Under the pieces are notes generated by a model. The model worked only from the letters and a program-made list of their open reading frames with translations, did no database searches and was not told where the DNA came from. Below are positions 55,220 through 64,000 of a DNA stretch of 64,000 nucleotides, in pieces. The translations under genes and the position numbers were made by a program. Every line of letters begins with the position of its first letter. Position 1 is the stretch's first letter. Source of the stretch: Leishmania donovani (lineage: Eukaryota > Euglenozoa > Kinetoplastea > Trypanosomatida > Trypanosomatidae); the NCBI RefSeq assembly GCF_000227135.1, contig NC_018255.1:666104-730103 (forward strand), read 5' to 3'.

Positions 55220-55276
55220 CTGTATGGTTGTGAGAGGGATGGCAAAAGAGAGGGAAGGAGGCGAGGCGAGGCGAAA
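55220..55276 (-). promoter_or_regulatory. Candidate SL trans-splice acceptor for RPA1
   Basis: A long coding-strand pyrimidine-rich stretch (55276-55231) is followed by the first AG at 55221-55220 (CATACAG). The 5'UTR would be only 8 nt, short but without any other ATG choice. Confidence 0.35.
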
Positions 55277-55497
55277 GCGTGTTCACGCGAACAGAGCGAA
55301 GACACCCGTGTAAGTTCTTCGTTGTTTGTGTGTGCGGACGAGCGGCTTTCTGTCGGCTCTTTGCAGCGGTAGTGAAGAACAGCAAGAGAAGGCGGGTGGG
55401 AGATAGAGTGGAATTGGAGAAGCGAGGGAGGGGGGGAGGCGTCAGTTTTGCTGCGCAGGCGATGATGACGATGAGTTGCGTAGCGTTGCCGCTCTCG

Positions 55498-55537
<40 letters not shown>

Positions 55538-56571
55538 GCCTCCGTGAATAGAAGTGTTTGACGTCTGTATATGAGTGTGGTAAAGTTTATGTTCTTCTCG
55601 TCGTGTACCCTCGTAAGGAGCTTTCGATGCGTGTGCGTGTCTGTGCTGATGTGCGTTGCGTCGGTACTTATGGGGGTCGGTATGGGTTTATGGGTGAGCG
55701 AGTAGGCGTCGGTGCTGGACGAGTGCCACTGTGAATCGCTGTGGGGTCTGTATGCCTCAAGTCGGTGCTGATGGTGGTCGTGTAGCGGTGCTGCTGCGGC
55801 TGGTGTGCAGTTGCGAGACCAGGTGAGCGAGGCACAGGACGGCACAGAAAAGTAAGGCAGAGGAACAAAGAGAAAGCACTGGTGAGGAAAGGAAAGGTGG
55901 GGTGAAGCGGGCTCGAGGCGCCACGGGCACTTCTTCCTCGCAAGACGCCGAAGACACACAACGGCCCGCAAGGGGAACAGAGAAGCGCCGAGCGGACGGT
56001 GGAGAAGGTCCTTGCACATGCAAGAGCCCACGTGCATAGAAGCCAAAAAAACAGTCAAGAGGGTTGGCGAAGCATGGGTACATCGGCCCCCGCTCGAGGG
56101 TCGGCGCGCAGGTAGGAGGCGGGGTGAGCGAGAGGGGTGTCCAAGACGCAGAATACGAAGAGAGCCCGAGGAACAGCTGACGTCGCTGATTAGGTGAGAG
56201 AAGAACGGAGCGCAAGCGCACAAACACACTCGGAGAAAGTGCGCGCTGCTGCATAGCCTGCTTGACCAACGACGCTACACGCCATTGTATTCAGGTATCA
56301 TGTCCATCACCGCCCTGCGGGGATGACAGCGACGTGCGCGAGTGTGGATACTTGTCCTGGTGGCTGCCGATGCCTTTGGTGCCTGTTGTGTTAGATGGGT
56401 CGGACGTCCGAACGGCTGCGATCTGACAAGGACGCCGAGTCGGTGTGCGGAGGCACAGTAGAACAGGAGAGACAAAGAGAAAACAGAGAGTGCAGATATA
56501 TACATATATACCGCTGTGATAGCCAGCATCACCACCCCAGCCCACTATCACCCTTCCCGCTGCCCACCCTC
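55277..56571. other. Intergenic region between the SNF2-RING gene and RPA1
   Basis: It contains a 36-bp (TG)n tract (55500-55535) and short AT-rich patches near 56497-56512. A minus-strand frame (55051-56229) overlaps the RPA1 start in another phase and is not credible. No gene is seen. Confidence 0.6.
55500..55535. repeat. (TG)n dinucleotide repeat
   Basis: The longest uninterrupted TG tract in the window, about eighteen units, about 290 bp upstream of the RPA1 start. Confidence 0.93.
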
Positions 56572-59500
56572 CTATTCCCCCTCTGCCTCGTCGTCCTCCT
56601 CGCTACTGTCGTCATCGTCGCTGCTCTCACTCGACTTCTCAGGCGCGAACAGCTCCAGCAAATCGGCTGTGCGCAGTCGCCCATCCCCGCCGCCGCCAGC
56701 GGCGGCCGCGCCTGTCACACTGCTGCTGAAGCAGTACCCGCTCAGCGCGCGTTTCCGGTCGCACAGTTGGCTGATGTTCTGCTCAATCGTGCCATCGGCG
56801 ATGAGCTTCGTGAAGGTGACCGGCTTTGTTTGGCCAATACGATAAATTCGGTTAAGCGCCTGCTCCTCCGTGCCAGGGTTCCACGATGGCTCCATCAGGA
56901 AGCAGTGGTTGGCACAGGTCAGGTTCAGCCCCACACCGCAGCTGCTTATCGTGGCGAGGAGGACGCGCGGCGACGCTGGCCGAGCCGCGTCATGAAAGAG
57001 CTCCAGCAAGGACTGTTTCTGCTTCATCGTCATCGACCCGCTGTAAAGCGCGCACGAAACCCCAGCCGCTTGCAGCCAGTGCTGCGCACAGCGAAGGTAC
57101 GTCAGGAAGCTGCTGAACACGACCACCTTGTCCTCCGCCGGCAGAGAGCGGATCGTGTCGATCAGGTACTGCGTCTTCGAGCTCAGCTGCAGGCTCCAGT
57201 TGTTCATGTCAGATAGATCCAAATGCAGTGGCACTTCTGGGGCCGGCTCGGCTGGACTCGTCCTGCCATCGCCAGCGCGGTCAGCTCCGCCTGTAGACGT
57301 GTTCGGCTGCTGCGCCGTGCGGTCCAAAAGCTCCACCGGAACCAGCAGCAGCTCCGACGCTTTCGAGTTGCGCTTGCACAGCGGGCACCGCCGTGTTGCC
57401 TGCAAAGCGTGCTTGATGCACTCCTCGCAGAAGACGTGCGCACAGGGCAGAATAGCCGGACGGTTCACTGTTTCGAGGCAGATGATACACTCGCGCGACT
57501 CCAGCTTCTGGTGCTTAATCTCCTCGACGAGGGACTGGACAAACTCCCTGGCTTTGATGGTGCGCAGCCGGCGAAGGACCACCGTCTGAATAAACTCATC
57601 GATGGCGCGCGCCGTCCGCTGATCCTCCTCGCGTTGATGCCGCGCCTCCTCGCTGCTTGCACAGTTGGTGGCAGCAGAGGTGCGGTCGATCCCATCCGGC
57701 GAAGCGGTGGCGCCGCGGCCAGCCTCTGCACCCGGCAGGCGGTGGCACCGGCGGAGAGCCGCTACCACGATGTACGGGTGCAGGCACGTTTGCCGGCAGC
57801 GCACAAGCATTTCGAAGGCAGTCGTGAAGGTGGCCAGCGGCGTGCGAGCCGCGCACGCCTCGCGGTCGCGCAGCGCGTTCAGCTTTTCCGTTGCCTTGGC
57901 GTGAATCGACTGGTAGAAGCGCATCTCCTCGCGCGACAAGCCCACGGTGTAGGTGATCGCCCGTTTTGGCGGCAGCTCCAGTATGGGCTTCCCATCCACA
58001 ATGGAGTCCGGTGTGCGGCGAAGCAAGATAGAGCCGAACAGGATGCTGAGCGCCGTGACGGGGCGCGGATGGAGCGGGTCGAGGTTGTAGTAGCGAACAA
58101 TCTCGTTGTTCCACCACACAAGCGAGCTGAAATGCGGCACGGCGAGGAAGCGGAGGAGAGGATAGAGGTCGTTGAGACTGTTCTGCACTGGCGTCGCCGT
58201 CACGGCCCAGCGACAGACGCCACTGAGCTTGAGGCACGCGCGACTCTGATGTGTGCGCATGTTGCGGATGTAGTGGGCCTCGTCCAGGATGATGCGACCC
58301 CATCGGATCATGAAGAGCTTATCCACCTCTGTCTGCAGCCGCCGGTCAACATCGTAATCGTCCACGCTCGAAGGGAAAGACGAGCCCTCGGCAAAATCGT
58401 CTACGTCGGAGAAGTCAGCGGCCCTCGCCGGAGAGCCGCCTCCGCTCCTCATGGCCCCTCCGTTGGCATGCGTGTGGCCGAAGCGAGAGGCGGGTGGCTG
58501 CTTTTGGCAGAGCGTCTGGTACGTGGTCAGGACGTAGTCGTAGGACTGCGCCACCTGGAAGAGGCTGAGGTGGCGCTTGCGAGCTCCGTAGTAGACGAGA
58601 ATGCGTAGCGGCGCCGCGGCAGGCCGCTGCACGCAGTGTCGTATTTCACGCACCCACTGTGTGAGGAGGGAGGTCGGGCAAACAATGAGCGTCGCCGCCG
58701 ACTCCACCAAGGAGCCGGTCACGCGATCGATGCGTGGCACCCGCGTAGTCTCGCACAACGCGATAAGCGTGCGCGTCTTACCTAGACCCATGTAGTCGGC
58801 GAACACACCGCCGCGCACGGTGCATATCATCTCCTGCCCTCTCATGGACATGTTGGTATCGTCCTCTGCGCCGCCGTTGGGGGTGCGGGTGGCAACACCC
58901 GAAGAAGGAGGGCACGATGTAGTTGTCAGCGCACGAGAGGCGGACGATGCCGTACACGAGCTCTCCGCATCGAAGTCTGCGCCCTCCCCGAAGGCTTCAC
59001 CTCCACCACGGCCGCTGCCGCCAGCGTAAGTCACACCATCCTCCTCATCGCCGCGGCTGACGGCGCCGCTGTCGATAGTGCGCGTCGCCTCCTTCGTCGC
59101 GATAAGCGAGTCGGTGTCCCCGGGCGCCACACGCGCGCGAAGAAGCGGCGGCTGCTCGCGCGACAGCAGCCAGTAGAGCGCCTGCAGCTGAAAGGGACGC
59201 AGCTCCGCACGTGCCCGCATCGTCGCTGGAACGGCGGCGCACGGCAGCGTGTCGAACTTCACCGACTGCAATGCTTCCAGGAAGCGGACCAGTTCGCGGT
59301 GGCCAGCCGTGTCGCGCGACGCGATCTCCTCCTCGTCACTCCACTCGCCCCCGCTCTCCCCGTCATCATCGTCGTCACTATCAGAGAAAGACGAGGACGA
59401 CGACTGGGTGCTCTGGCTGCCCAGGGCCACGGGAGAGAGAGACAAGGTTGCCCTGGCGGCCTCCTCCAGAACCACACGCTGCGTCGTGGCGGCGACGCCA

Positions 59501-60369
59501 GACGGCGCTGGTTCCGGTGCGTGTTCGCCCCGCGGACGGCCGCCGCTTCCCAGGCCTGCGAGAGCCCTGGAAGGGACTGGTGCAGCGGCAGACGCGCCGA
59601 AACCAAGCGGCGTGCCACCGGACATGGCGGCCGAGGGGCTCGACTTTTGCAGAGAGGCGCCGACGTCCTTCATGGTGGTCGTGAAGGAAGCGATCGCCGC
59701 GGGCAGTGTTCCGTCGCACATCTCGCAGGTGCGCCTCGAGGACGAGTTAAGAAAGGTGCATCGGGGACACGAGATTTCCCCTGGCCCTGCAACAACGACC
59801 GGCTCATAGCCTGGCTCTCCACCGCGTGCACCCGCCGGTGCACCGGTGGAGCGAACCTGAGAAGACTCTGACATCGGTGCAGGTGAGCCGACCGGCGAAG
59901 CCGAGGGGAGAGACGCTTCAGGCGACGCCTGCGGCGGTCGGGGCCCCTCCACGCGGTGGCGACGACGATGGCAGAGCGCGCAGCTCTGCATCTGAGCCGT
60001 GTTCTCTGCTGCGCATCTGAAACACCACCACGTATGCGGTGGGTGCCTGCTTACCACAGTATGTGGGTGCGAAGACGGCGAGGCTGCAGGGAGATGCGGG
60101 ACACTACGGTTTTGGCCCGCGTTGTCACTCGAGTTTGCAAAATGCAGCTGCTTCGGCGCCGCGGGACAGGCCAGCGCACCAGTATCGCCGTCGCGCTGCC
60201 GTCGACGATGCTGACGCTGAGAGTTGCGCGGTGCAGCTGCCGAAGCTGCCGACGCACTCGGTGTTGTCACTTCTCCGCTCTGGCGCTCCTGCTGCCGTTG
60301 GATGCCAGCATCGATGGTCGGCGATGAGAACTGGTCCAGGCTGGCCAAAAATGCATCCACGTCCTCCAT
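56572..60369 (-). CDS. Rad5/Rad16-type SNF2 ATPase with RING finger and two RanBP2/NZF fingers, 1,265 aa
   Basis: The domain order is: zinc finger 1 (W115, C116, C119, N123, C130, C133), zinc finger 2 (C201, C204, N208, C215, C218), and a low-complexity acidic region. The SNF2 N-lobe follows, with Walker A DYMGLGKT near residue 528 and the DEAH box (DEAHYIRN) near 700. A RING finger (CIICLETVNRPAILPCAHVF, then CPLCKR; about 960-1005) comes next. The helicase C-lobe (VVFSSFLTYL; GVGLNLTCANHCFLMEP; NRIYRIGQ) runs to about 1205, and the tail is acidic Ser/Asp/Glu. A RING between the two lobes is diagnostic of the Rad5/HLTF/SHPRH/Rad16 group, chromatin-linked ATPases with E3 ubiquitin-ligase activity in repair and damage tolerance. 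No HIRAN domain is visible, so it is closer in layout to Rad16. Finger 2 has the Thr-Phe plus Met signature of ubiquitin-binding NZFs. Confidence 0.93.
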   Translation of the reverse strand: MEDVDAFLASLDQFSSPTIDAGIQRQQERQSGEVTTPSASAASAAAPRNSQRQHRRRQRDGDTGALACPAAPKQLHFANSSDNAGQNRSVPHLPAASPSSHPHTVVSRHPPHTWWCFRCAAENTAQMQSCALCHRRRHRVEGPRPPQASPEASLPSASPVGSPAPMSESSQVRSTGAPAGARGGEPGYEPVVVAGPGEISCPRCTFLNSSSRRTCEMCDGTLPAAIASFTTTMKDVGASLQKSSPSAAMSGGTPLGFGASAAAPVPSRALAGLGSGGRPRGEHAPEPAPSGVAATTQRVVLEEAARATLSLSPVALGSQSTQSSSSSFSDSDDDDDGESGGEWSDEEEIASRDTAGHRELVRFLEALQSVKFDTLPCAAVPATMRARAELRPFQLQALYWLLSREQPPLLRARVAPGDTDSLIATKEATRTIDSGAVSRGDEEDGVTYAGGSGRGGGEAFGEGADFDAESSCTASSASRALTTTSCPPSSGVATRTPNGGAEDDTNMSMRGQEMICTVRGGVFADYMGLGKTRTLIALCETTRVPRIDRVTGSLVESAATLIVCPTSLLTQWVREIRHCVQRPAAAPLRILVYYGARKRHLSLFQVAQSYDYVLTTYQTLCQKQPPASRFGHTHANGGAMRSGGGSPARAADFSDVDDFAEGSSFPSSVDDYDVDRRLQTEVDKLFMIRWGRIILDEAHYIRNMRTHQSRACLKLSGVCRWAVTATPVQNSLNDLYPLLRFLAVPHFSSLVWWNNEIVRYYNLDPLHPRPVTALSILFGSILLRRTPDSIVDGKPILELPPKRAITYTVGLSREEMRFYQSIHAKATEKLNALRDREACAARTPLATFTTAFEMLVRCRQTCLHPYIVVAALRRCHRLPGAEAGRGATASPDGIDRTSAATNCASSEEARHQREEDQRTARAIDEFIQTVVLRRLRTIKAREFVQSLVEEIKHQKLESRECIICLETVNRPAILPCAHVFCEECIKHALQATRRCPLCKRNSKASELLLVPVELLDRTAQQPNTSTGGADRAGDGRTSPAEPAPEVPLHLDLSDMNNWSLQLSSKTQYLIDTIRSLPAEDKVVVFSSFLTYLRCAQHWLQAAGVSCALYSGSMTMKQKQSLLELFHDAARPASPRVLLATISSCGVGLNLTCANHCFLMEPSWNPGTEEQALNRIYRIGQTKPVTFTKLIADGTIEQNISQLCDRKRALSGYCFSSSVTGAAAAGGGGDGRLRTADLLELFAPEKSSESSDDDDSSEEDDEAEGE

Positions 60370-60467
60370 GGCGGTCCGTGAAGCCTTCCGTCACACCCTA
60401 CGGCTTCTTCGTCGGCAACAGCAGCCAAACTCACTTGGACCAAGGAGGAGGAAGAGAGACACCTACA

Positions 60468-60499
60468 CTGTGCGATGGTCAGTAAGGGGGGAAGGGGGG
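60468..60499 (-). promoter_or_regulatory. Candidate SL trans-splice acceptor for the SNF2-RING gene
   Basis: Coding strand CCCCCCTTCCCCCCTTACTG (60499-60480) is followed by CATCGCACAG, with the AG at 60469-60468. The first ATG is the chosen start, 98 nt on. A second CT-rich stretch (60458-60439) offers an alternative. Confidence 0.4.
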
Positions 60500-60833
60500 C
60501 GACGCCCTTTTTCCTTCCTAGCCCCTCCTCGGGCTGGATGTGTGTGGTTGCGTCTATGTTGATGTGAATGTGTTGGGAGGAGGGGAGAACAACCCGTACA
60601 AAGGCAACTCCACTGGAGCGCGCGTGCAGGAGGGAGAGGCGGGGCGAACATGAGGCTTGCAGAAAAGGTAGGGAAGAGAAGCGACAAGAGACACATTCTG
60701 ACCGCATCGTGGCCCAAGGGCCTCCCCCTCCCCGCAGAGGCTAAGAGCGGGAGCGAGAAGGAGCGAAGTGAACGAGGTAAAACGACGGAATGAGGCGAGG
60801 AAAGGAAATACATGCACAACGTATTTCCTACGC

Positions 60834-60850
60834 ATATATATATATATATA
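60834..60850. repeat. (AT)n dinucleotide repeat
   Basis: About eight AT units, unusual in this GC-rich window. Intergenic. Confidence 0.85.
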
Positions 60851-61270
60851 GCACAGAGACGAAGGGGCGAGGGTGTGCGCACCGGGGCATGCCTTTCTCC
60901 CTCTCTACGTGTATCGCGCGGCATCGATGATGAGGCATGTGCCCCCCCCCCTCCCTCCTTTCCCTACTCCCTCGCGCCCTTTTACATCCCAAAATGGAGC
61001 ACGTTGGGTTACTGGGTGCCGATATGCGCCTTTTTTCTATTTCTCATGTCATGTCCGTTACCAGAACATGTGCAGGTGGCGGTCGGTAAGCACGCGGCAG
61101 ATTTCCTCGGGTGGAGTGAGAGCAGCAGCGACGCTCGCTGGCGTCTGTGCGTATGCCTGTGTGGCGGATACAAGGGACAAAGACGTCCCTCTCTCGCAAC
61201 GGCCGGTCCGTCAAGTTTCCGTAAGCGCACACGCACGCACACAGCACACCTCACCCCGCCACCGTTTTCC

Positions 61271-61284
61271 AAAAAAAAAAAAAA
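61271..61284. repeat. A/T homopolymer run
   Basis: Fourteen A residues on the plus strand, a U tract in the mtnB 3'UTR about 115 nt after the stop. Confidence 0.85.
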
Positions 61285-61399
61285 CGCAAATGCATACAAG
61301 ACACACACACGCATGCATATACGTAAGTTTATATGTGTGTGTGTGGTGTGTGTTTTGTTGTATACGTTTATGCAATACACCATTGTGTTGCTTGAGTCC

Positions 61400-62077
61400 T
61401 TATTTGGCGTCCTTCGGCTCCCACTCAAGACCTAGTGTCCTCATCCGGATGGCCAGGCCCATCAAGTAGTCGATGCACTCAACTGCGCCCTTCGCCTTCT
61501 GCCAAGTGTCGGACCAGACATACATGCCATGCCGGCGCACGAGCACCGCGCACGACTCTGGGTACCTCTCCATACACTCCGCCATGGAGGCCGTCAGGTC
61601 CTTCTCAAAGTCGGTATTTTCTATGATTGGGACGACGAGGGTATCGCGAAAGCCCAGCGCCTTCTTCGTTTCGTTGTTGATAATGCCCTTGATCATCTCG
61701 ATGTGGGAGATGCGGAACTCGCGGTCGCATAGGAGGCTGATGAGGACACAGTTGGCGGAGTGCGTGTGCAGGCACGCCCCAGCGCCGCGCAGGCGGTAGG
61801 CGTTGAAGAACAGCGGTGTGCACTCCGATATCTTTAGCTGCTTCTCCGTGCGCGGCTCCTCGACGACATCCTGGCTGGCGTTCAGCACGAAAATCTCGTT
61901 CGGCATGATGCGTTCTTTCTGCACACCGCTAGGGGCGATGTAGTAGTTCTCGCCCATCTTGATGGAGATGCCGCCGCCCGTGCCGGTGGCCCAGCCAAGG
62001 TCGTAAAACTTGCGGCAGAGCTCCGGAATGAGGTTGAGCGGATGCTCCGGATGTGACTCGGGAAAGATGTCGGACAT
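61400..62077 (-). CDS. mtnB: Methylthioribulose-1-phosphate dehydratase (MtnB/APIP), 225 aa
   Basis: This class II aldolase-family zinc enzyme dehydrates 5-methylthioribulose 1-phosphate in the methionine salvage pathway, which recycles methylthioadenosine from polyamine synthesis. The chain covers the whole family length without insertions. The zinc ligands are visible as His104 and His106 (LHTHSANC) and His183 (RRHGMYVW). Glu127 in HIEMIKGI is the expected catalytic acid, and Cys86 in SECTPLFF matches the substrate-loop Cys of human APIP. TGTGGGISIK and YYIAPSGVQKE are the other hallmark segments. There is no targeting signal, so it is probably cytosolic. Human APIP also has a cell-death role; nothing here speaks to that. 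The other salvage genes are not in the window. Confidence 0.95.
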   Translation of the reverse strand: MSDIFPESHPEHPLNLIPELCRKFYDLGWATGTGGGISIKMGENYYIAPSGVQKERIMPNEIFVLNASQDVVEEPRTEKQLKISECTPLFFNAYRLRGAGACLHTHSANCVLISLLCDREFRISHIEMIKGIINNETKKALGFRDTLVVPIIENTDFEKDLTASMAECMERYPESCAVLVRRHGMYVWSDTWQKAKGAVECIDYLMGLAIRMRTLGLEWEPKDAK

Positions 62078-62096
62078 GGCGTCGCGCGAAGTGTGG

Positions 62097-62103
62097 CTGA
62101 GAT

Positions 62104-62134
<31 letters not shown>
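62097..62134 (-). promoter_or_regulatory. (CA)n tract and candidate SL acceptor just upstream of mtnB
   Basis: In the transcript sense a (CA)n run (62134-62106) is followed by CCCATCTCAG, with the AG at 62098-62097, only 20 bases before the ATG. It is not a classic pyrimidine tract, so the acceptor call is weak. The repeat itself is certain. Confidence 0.3.
62106..62134. repeat. (TG)n dinucleotide repeat
   Basis: About fourteen TG units, 29 bp from the mtnB start codon, the closest simple repeat to any start in the window. Confidence 0.92.
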
Positions 62135-62138
<4 letters not shown>

Positions 62139-62689
62139 TGTCTATGTGTGCACGATTGAATCGGTCGCCGGTGCAGCGATCCCCATAATGGCAGACAAGG
62201 GCGGTGAAAGATGTCGGGGTGGCCAGCCCCACCCTCAACAGCAAACCGCCGTGTTGTGAGCGAGTGCGAGTGGATGGAAGAAACCGAGCATCATCATCAC
62301 AGAGGGAGGAGACGGACAAGACGGGATGCAGAGGTGCACGCACGAAACCGTGCACGCCGCAGCACCGGCGTGCGTCTTACGCGTACCTCCTTCACTGTCC
62401 CAGTCTGTCGCTCACCTCCAGGAGGGATTCGCGAGACATCAGCACAGGGAGGAGCGCGTGAGATGCAGAGTTATCTGCTGCGAGCAGCAGATGCGCGGCG
62501 TCGCTCCCGCAGCGACGCACTGGCGAGGAGGGAGAAGATAAGTTAATATATAGGAGGGATCTAACAAAAAAGGGAACGACAAGTGCGGTAGAGGGAGGGG
62601 CTGAAGAAGAGAGGAGAACGCACGCGCGCGCACGCTTCTCCGTCCCTCGAGCGGGATGGCGCAGCAGAGTTGAGGGGGAGAGGTGCTGC
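62135..62689. other. Short intergenic region downstream of the kinesin gene
   Basis: The shortest spacer in the window. It holds a purine-rich stretch (62592-62620) and nothing that looks like a gene. Confidence 0.6.
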
Positions 62690-64000
62690 CTAAATACTCG
62701 TCACGCGCTTCACAGACGTGCCAACGTATGTTTCCTGTACCCGTGCCGCAAACCGCAGCGAGTTCAAGCTCTCCAGCGCGTGCGCCTTTGCATTGGAAAC
62801 CGTCACGATCATCAGCATCTTCCCGCCTTTCGCGCCGAGGTAGTTCTGGAGGAGATACGTGAGCTTGCAGTTACGCCACGGCACCACCGCCCCGCAGCGC
62901 AGAGCGCGGATACACTTGCCGAGGTCCAACAGCGAGCGGTTGATGTTCACCGCCTCCTTGAATTGCTTGCCCTGCACACCGCTATCGTTGACGCGCTCGC
63001 TGCCTGCGAGGTCGACTAGGCAGAGCACCCCGTCGCTGCGTTGGCGAATCGTGGCGTTGGTGCCGGAAATGTACAGCGTGAAGATGCAGTGCGAGCGCGA
63101 GGAGACATCGTTGAGATCTGTCTTGGCGGTGCTTCGCTGTAGCACCGCCTGCTTGTAGAGCTGCAGGAACTCCTCCATGCTACGTATATTTCGCTCTATC
63201 ACATTGGTGATGTGCGTGCGGTCTCCACTGTGCTTGATCGTGTGGTACACAGCAGCGGAGGAGGACGCTGTCGGAGCTGTGTGCTGCTGCTGCAGCATCA
63301 CCTCGTATCGCGCCGACCCACTTTGAAACAGGTCGCGGATGACATCGTTGTAGATTTCGATAAACGTGCAAGACAGCTCATGGCTCCAGCCCTCGTTGGC
63401 GAGCTCGGCTTGCCGCTGCAGTATCGTCTGAAGAGCGCGTGGAGTGACGCCGTACATCTCCGGCCTGCCTCGCACGTCGCCCTCCATGGTGAAGGTCTTG
63501 CCGCTGCCTGTTTGCCCATACGCGAAGATGCACACACGGTAGCCGTCAACGGCGTTGCGCACGAGTGGCTCGACATCGCGGTACACCTCCTCCTGCCGCG
63601 CGTCGCCAGTGAAAACCTTGTCGTAGGTGAAGGTCTCCGCGAAGCTGCTGAGGCCTGTCGAAGTGGCGTTGGAGCGCGTCTGGTGGATTGTGATGGAACG
63701 CCCGCAACTGTACGGCAGATGTAACGCATCAGCAGCAGCACCCACGGGAAGATGCGCCTCCTCCTCTCTCGAGCCCTGCGCTGTCGAAGGGTAGAGGAGC
63801 GGCATCACGGCATGGGCGGAGGCTGCCGCGGCACTGCCTGCCGTTGCCGTCGGCGCTGCCCCACGCACTCGCAAGAGCCCGCCCTGCTCCGCCCTCCGGT
63901 TGGCGTCGCTGAGGTCATCTGCCTCCCCGCGATCCGGGAAGGAAAAGACGGGTGCTGCTCCTTCGTCGGCAGTGGCGTCGGCCTCACCGTCCCCCATGAC
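62690..64000 (-). CDS. Kinesin-14-like C-terminal motor protein, 3' part (436 codons in window)
   Basis: The frame remains open at the window edge, so the N-terminus lies outside; an internal ATG at 63997 is probably not the start. Visible motor motifs are the P-loop AYGQTGSGKTFTMEG (about 63480-63525), switch I NDVSSRSH (about 63095-63118) and switch II DLAGSE (about 62998-63015), then NINRSLLDLGKCIRAL and LRFAARVQETYVG. The chain stops about 20 residues after the motor, so this is a C-terminal motor. Together with VCIFAYGQTGSGKT this points to kinesin-14, usually a minus-end-directed spindle or transport motor. A Gly/Ala-rich stretch of about 110 residues precedes TFTYDKVF, which is unusual inside or just before the motor core. 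Coiled coil and neck would be upstream and are not visible. Confidence 0.9.
   Translation of the reverse strand, partial: VMGDGEADATADEGAAPVFSFPDRGEADDLSDANRRAEQGGLLRVRGAAPTATAGSAAAASAHAVMPLLYPSTAQGSREEEAHLPVGAAADALHLPYSCGRSITIHQTRSNATSTGLSSFAETFTYDKVFTGDARQEEVYRDVEPLVRNAVDGYRVCIFAYGQTGSGKTFTMEGDVRGRPEMYGVTPRALQTILQRQAELANEGWSHELSCTFIEIYNDVIRDLFQSGSARYEVMLQQQHTAPTASSSAAVYHTIKHSGDRTHITNVIERNIRSMEEFLQLYKQAVLQRSTAKTDLNDVSSRSHCIFTLYISGTNATIRQRSDGVLCLVDLAGSERVNDSGVQGKQFKEAVNINRSLLDLGKCIRALRCGAVVPWRNCKLTYLLQNYLGAKGGKMLMIVTVSNAKAHALESLNSLRFAARVQETYVGTSVKRVTSI

Larger units (their letters stand above)
60500..61399. other. Intergenic region downstream of mtnB
   Basis: It contains (AT)n (60834-60850), an A run (61271-61284; a T tract in the transcript) and CA/TG patches near 61300-61350. 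No gene is seen. Confidence 0.6.

Noticed and set aside
55051..56229. Minus-strand open frame of about 390 codons overlapping the RPA1 start
   Set aside because: It overlaps RPA1 in another phase and reads through the (TG)n tract as His/Thr repeats.
57223..58608. Plus-strand open frame of about 460 codons
   Set aside because: It is antisense to the SNF2-RING gene, whose catalytic motifs are intact on the minus strand.

Overview
The window reads as nuclear DNA of a trypanosomatid, most likely Leishmania or a close relative. The DNA is visibly GC-rich. All fifteen protein-coding genes lie on the minus strand and lack visible introns. Genes are separated by 0.6-2.2 kb spacers full of (TG)n, (CA)n, (CACACG)n and purine tracts. 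Coding regions carry long Ala/Ser/Pro/Gly/Thr-rich insertions. This is the layout of a single polycistronic transcription unit (PTU) processed by spliced-leader (SL) trans-splicing. I see no strand switch, transposon, CRISPR array, tRNA or rRNA. From memory and unverified, RPA1 and topoisomerase III of L. major lie on chromosome 28, so this may be the equivalent region.

Transcription runs from high to low coordinates. At the upstream end (62-64 kb) is a kinesin-14 motor whose N-terminus lies outside the window. It is followed by a methionine-salvage dehydratase (MtnB/APIP), a Rad5/Rad16-type SNF2-RING ATPase with two RanBP2/NZF zinc fingers, the RPA1 single-strand binding subunit, a small 176-residue unknown, and a 2,897-residue unknown (40.4-49.1 kb). 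Next come Pch2/TRIP13, topoisomerase III beta, an ArfGAP, the VPS15 subunit of class III PI3-kinase, a METTL13/spermidine-synthase-like methyltransferase, the NSUN5/Rcm1 rRNA m5C methyltransferase, and proteasome subunit RPN2. The downstream end holds a protein I read as an MDM12-like SMP lipid-transfer protein and a 2,456-residue unknown.

Neighbouring genes need not share a function in such units, but DNA-maintenance genes (TOP3B, PCH2, RPA1, Rad5/16-like) are frequent between 33 and 61 kb. VPS15 and the ArfGAP both concern membrane traffic.

Starts were chosen as the first ATG of each frame, because several frames extend upstream only through non-ATG codons. For most genes a polypyrimidine tract plus AG on the coding strand, a plausible trans-splice acceptor, lies just upstream with no earlier ATG in between. 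No promoters or terminators are claimed, because gene-level promoters are not expected here.

The most interesting item is the putative MDM12-like protein at 8.8-10.7 kb, which would imply an ERMES-type ER-mitochondrion lipid tether. Next are the ubiquitin-binding signature in the SNF2-RING protein and the VPS15 kinase domain split by about 310 residues.
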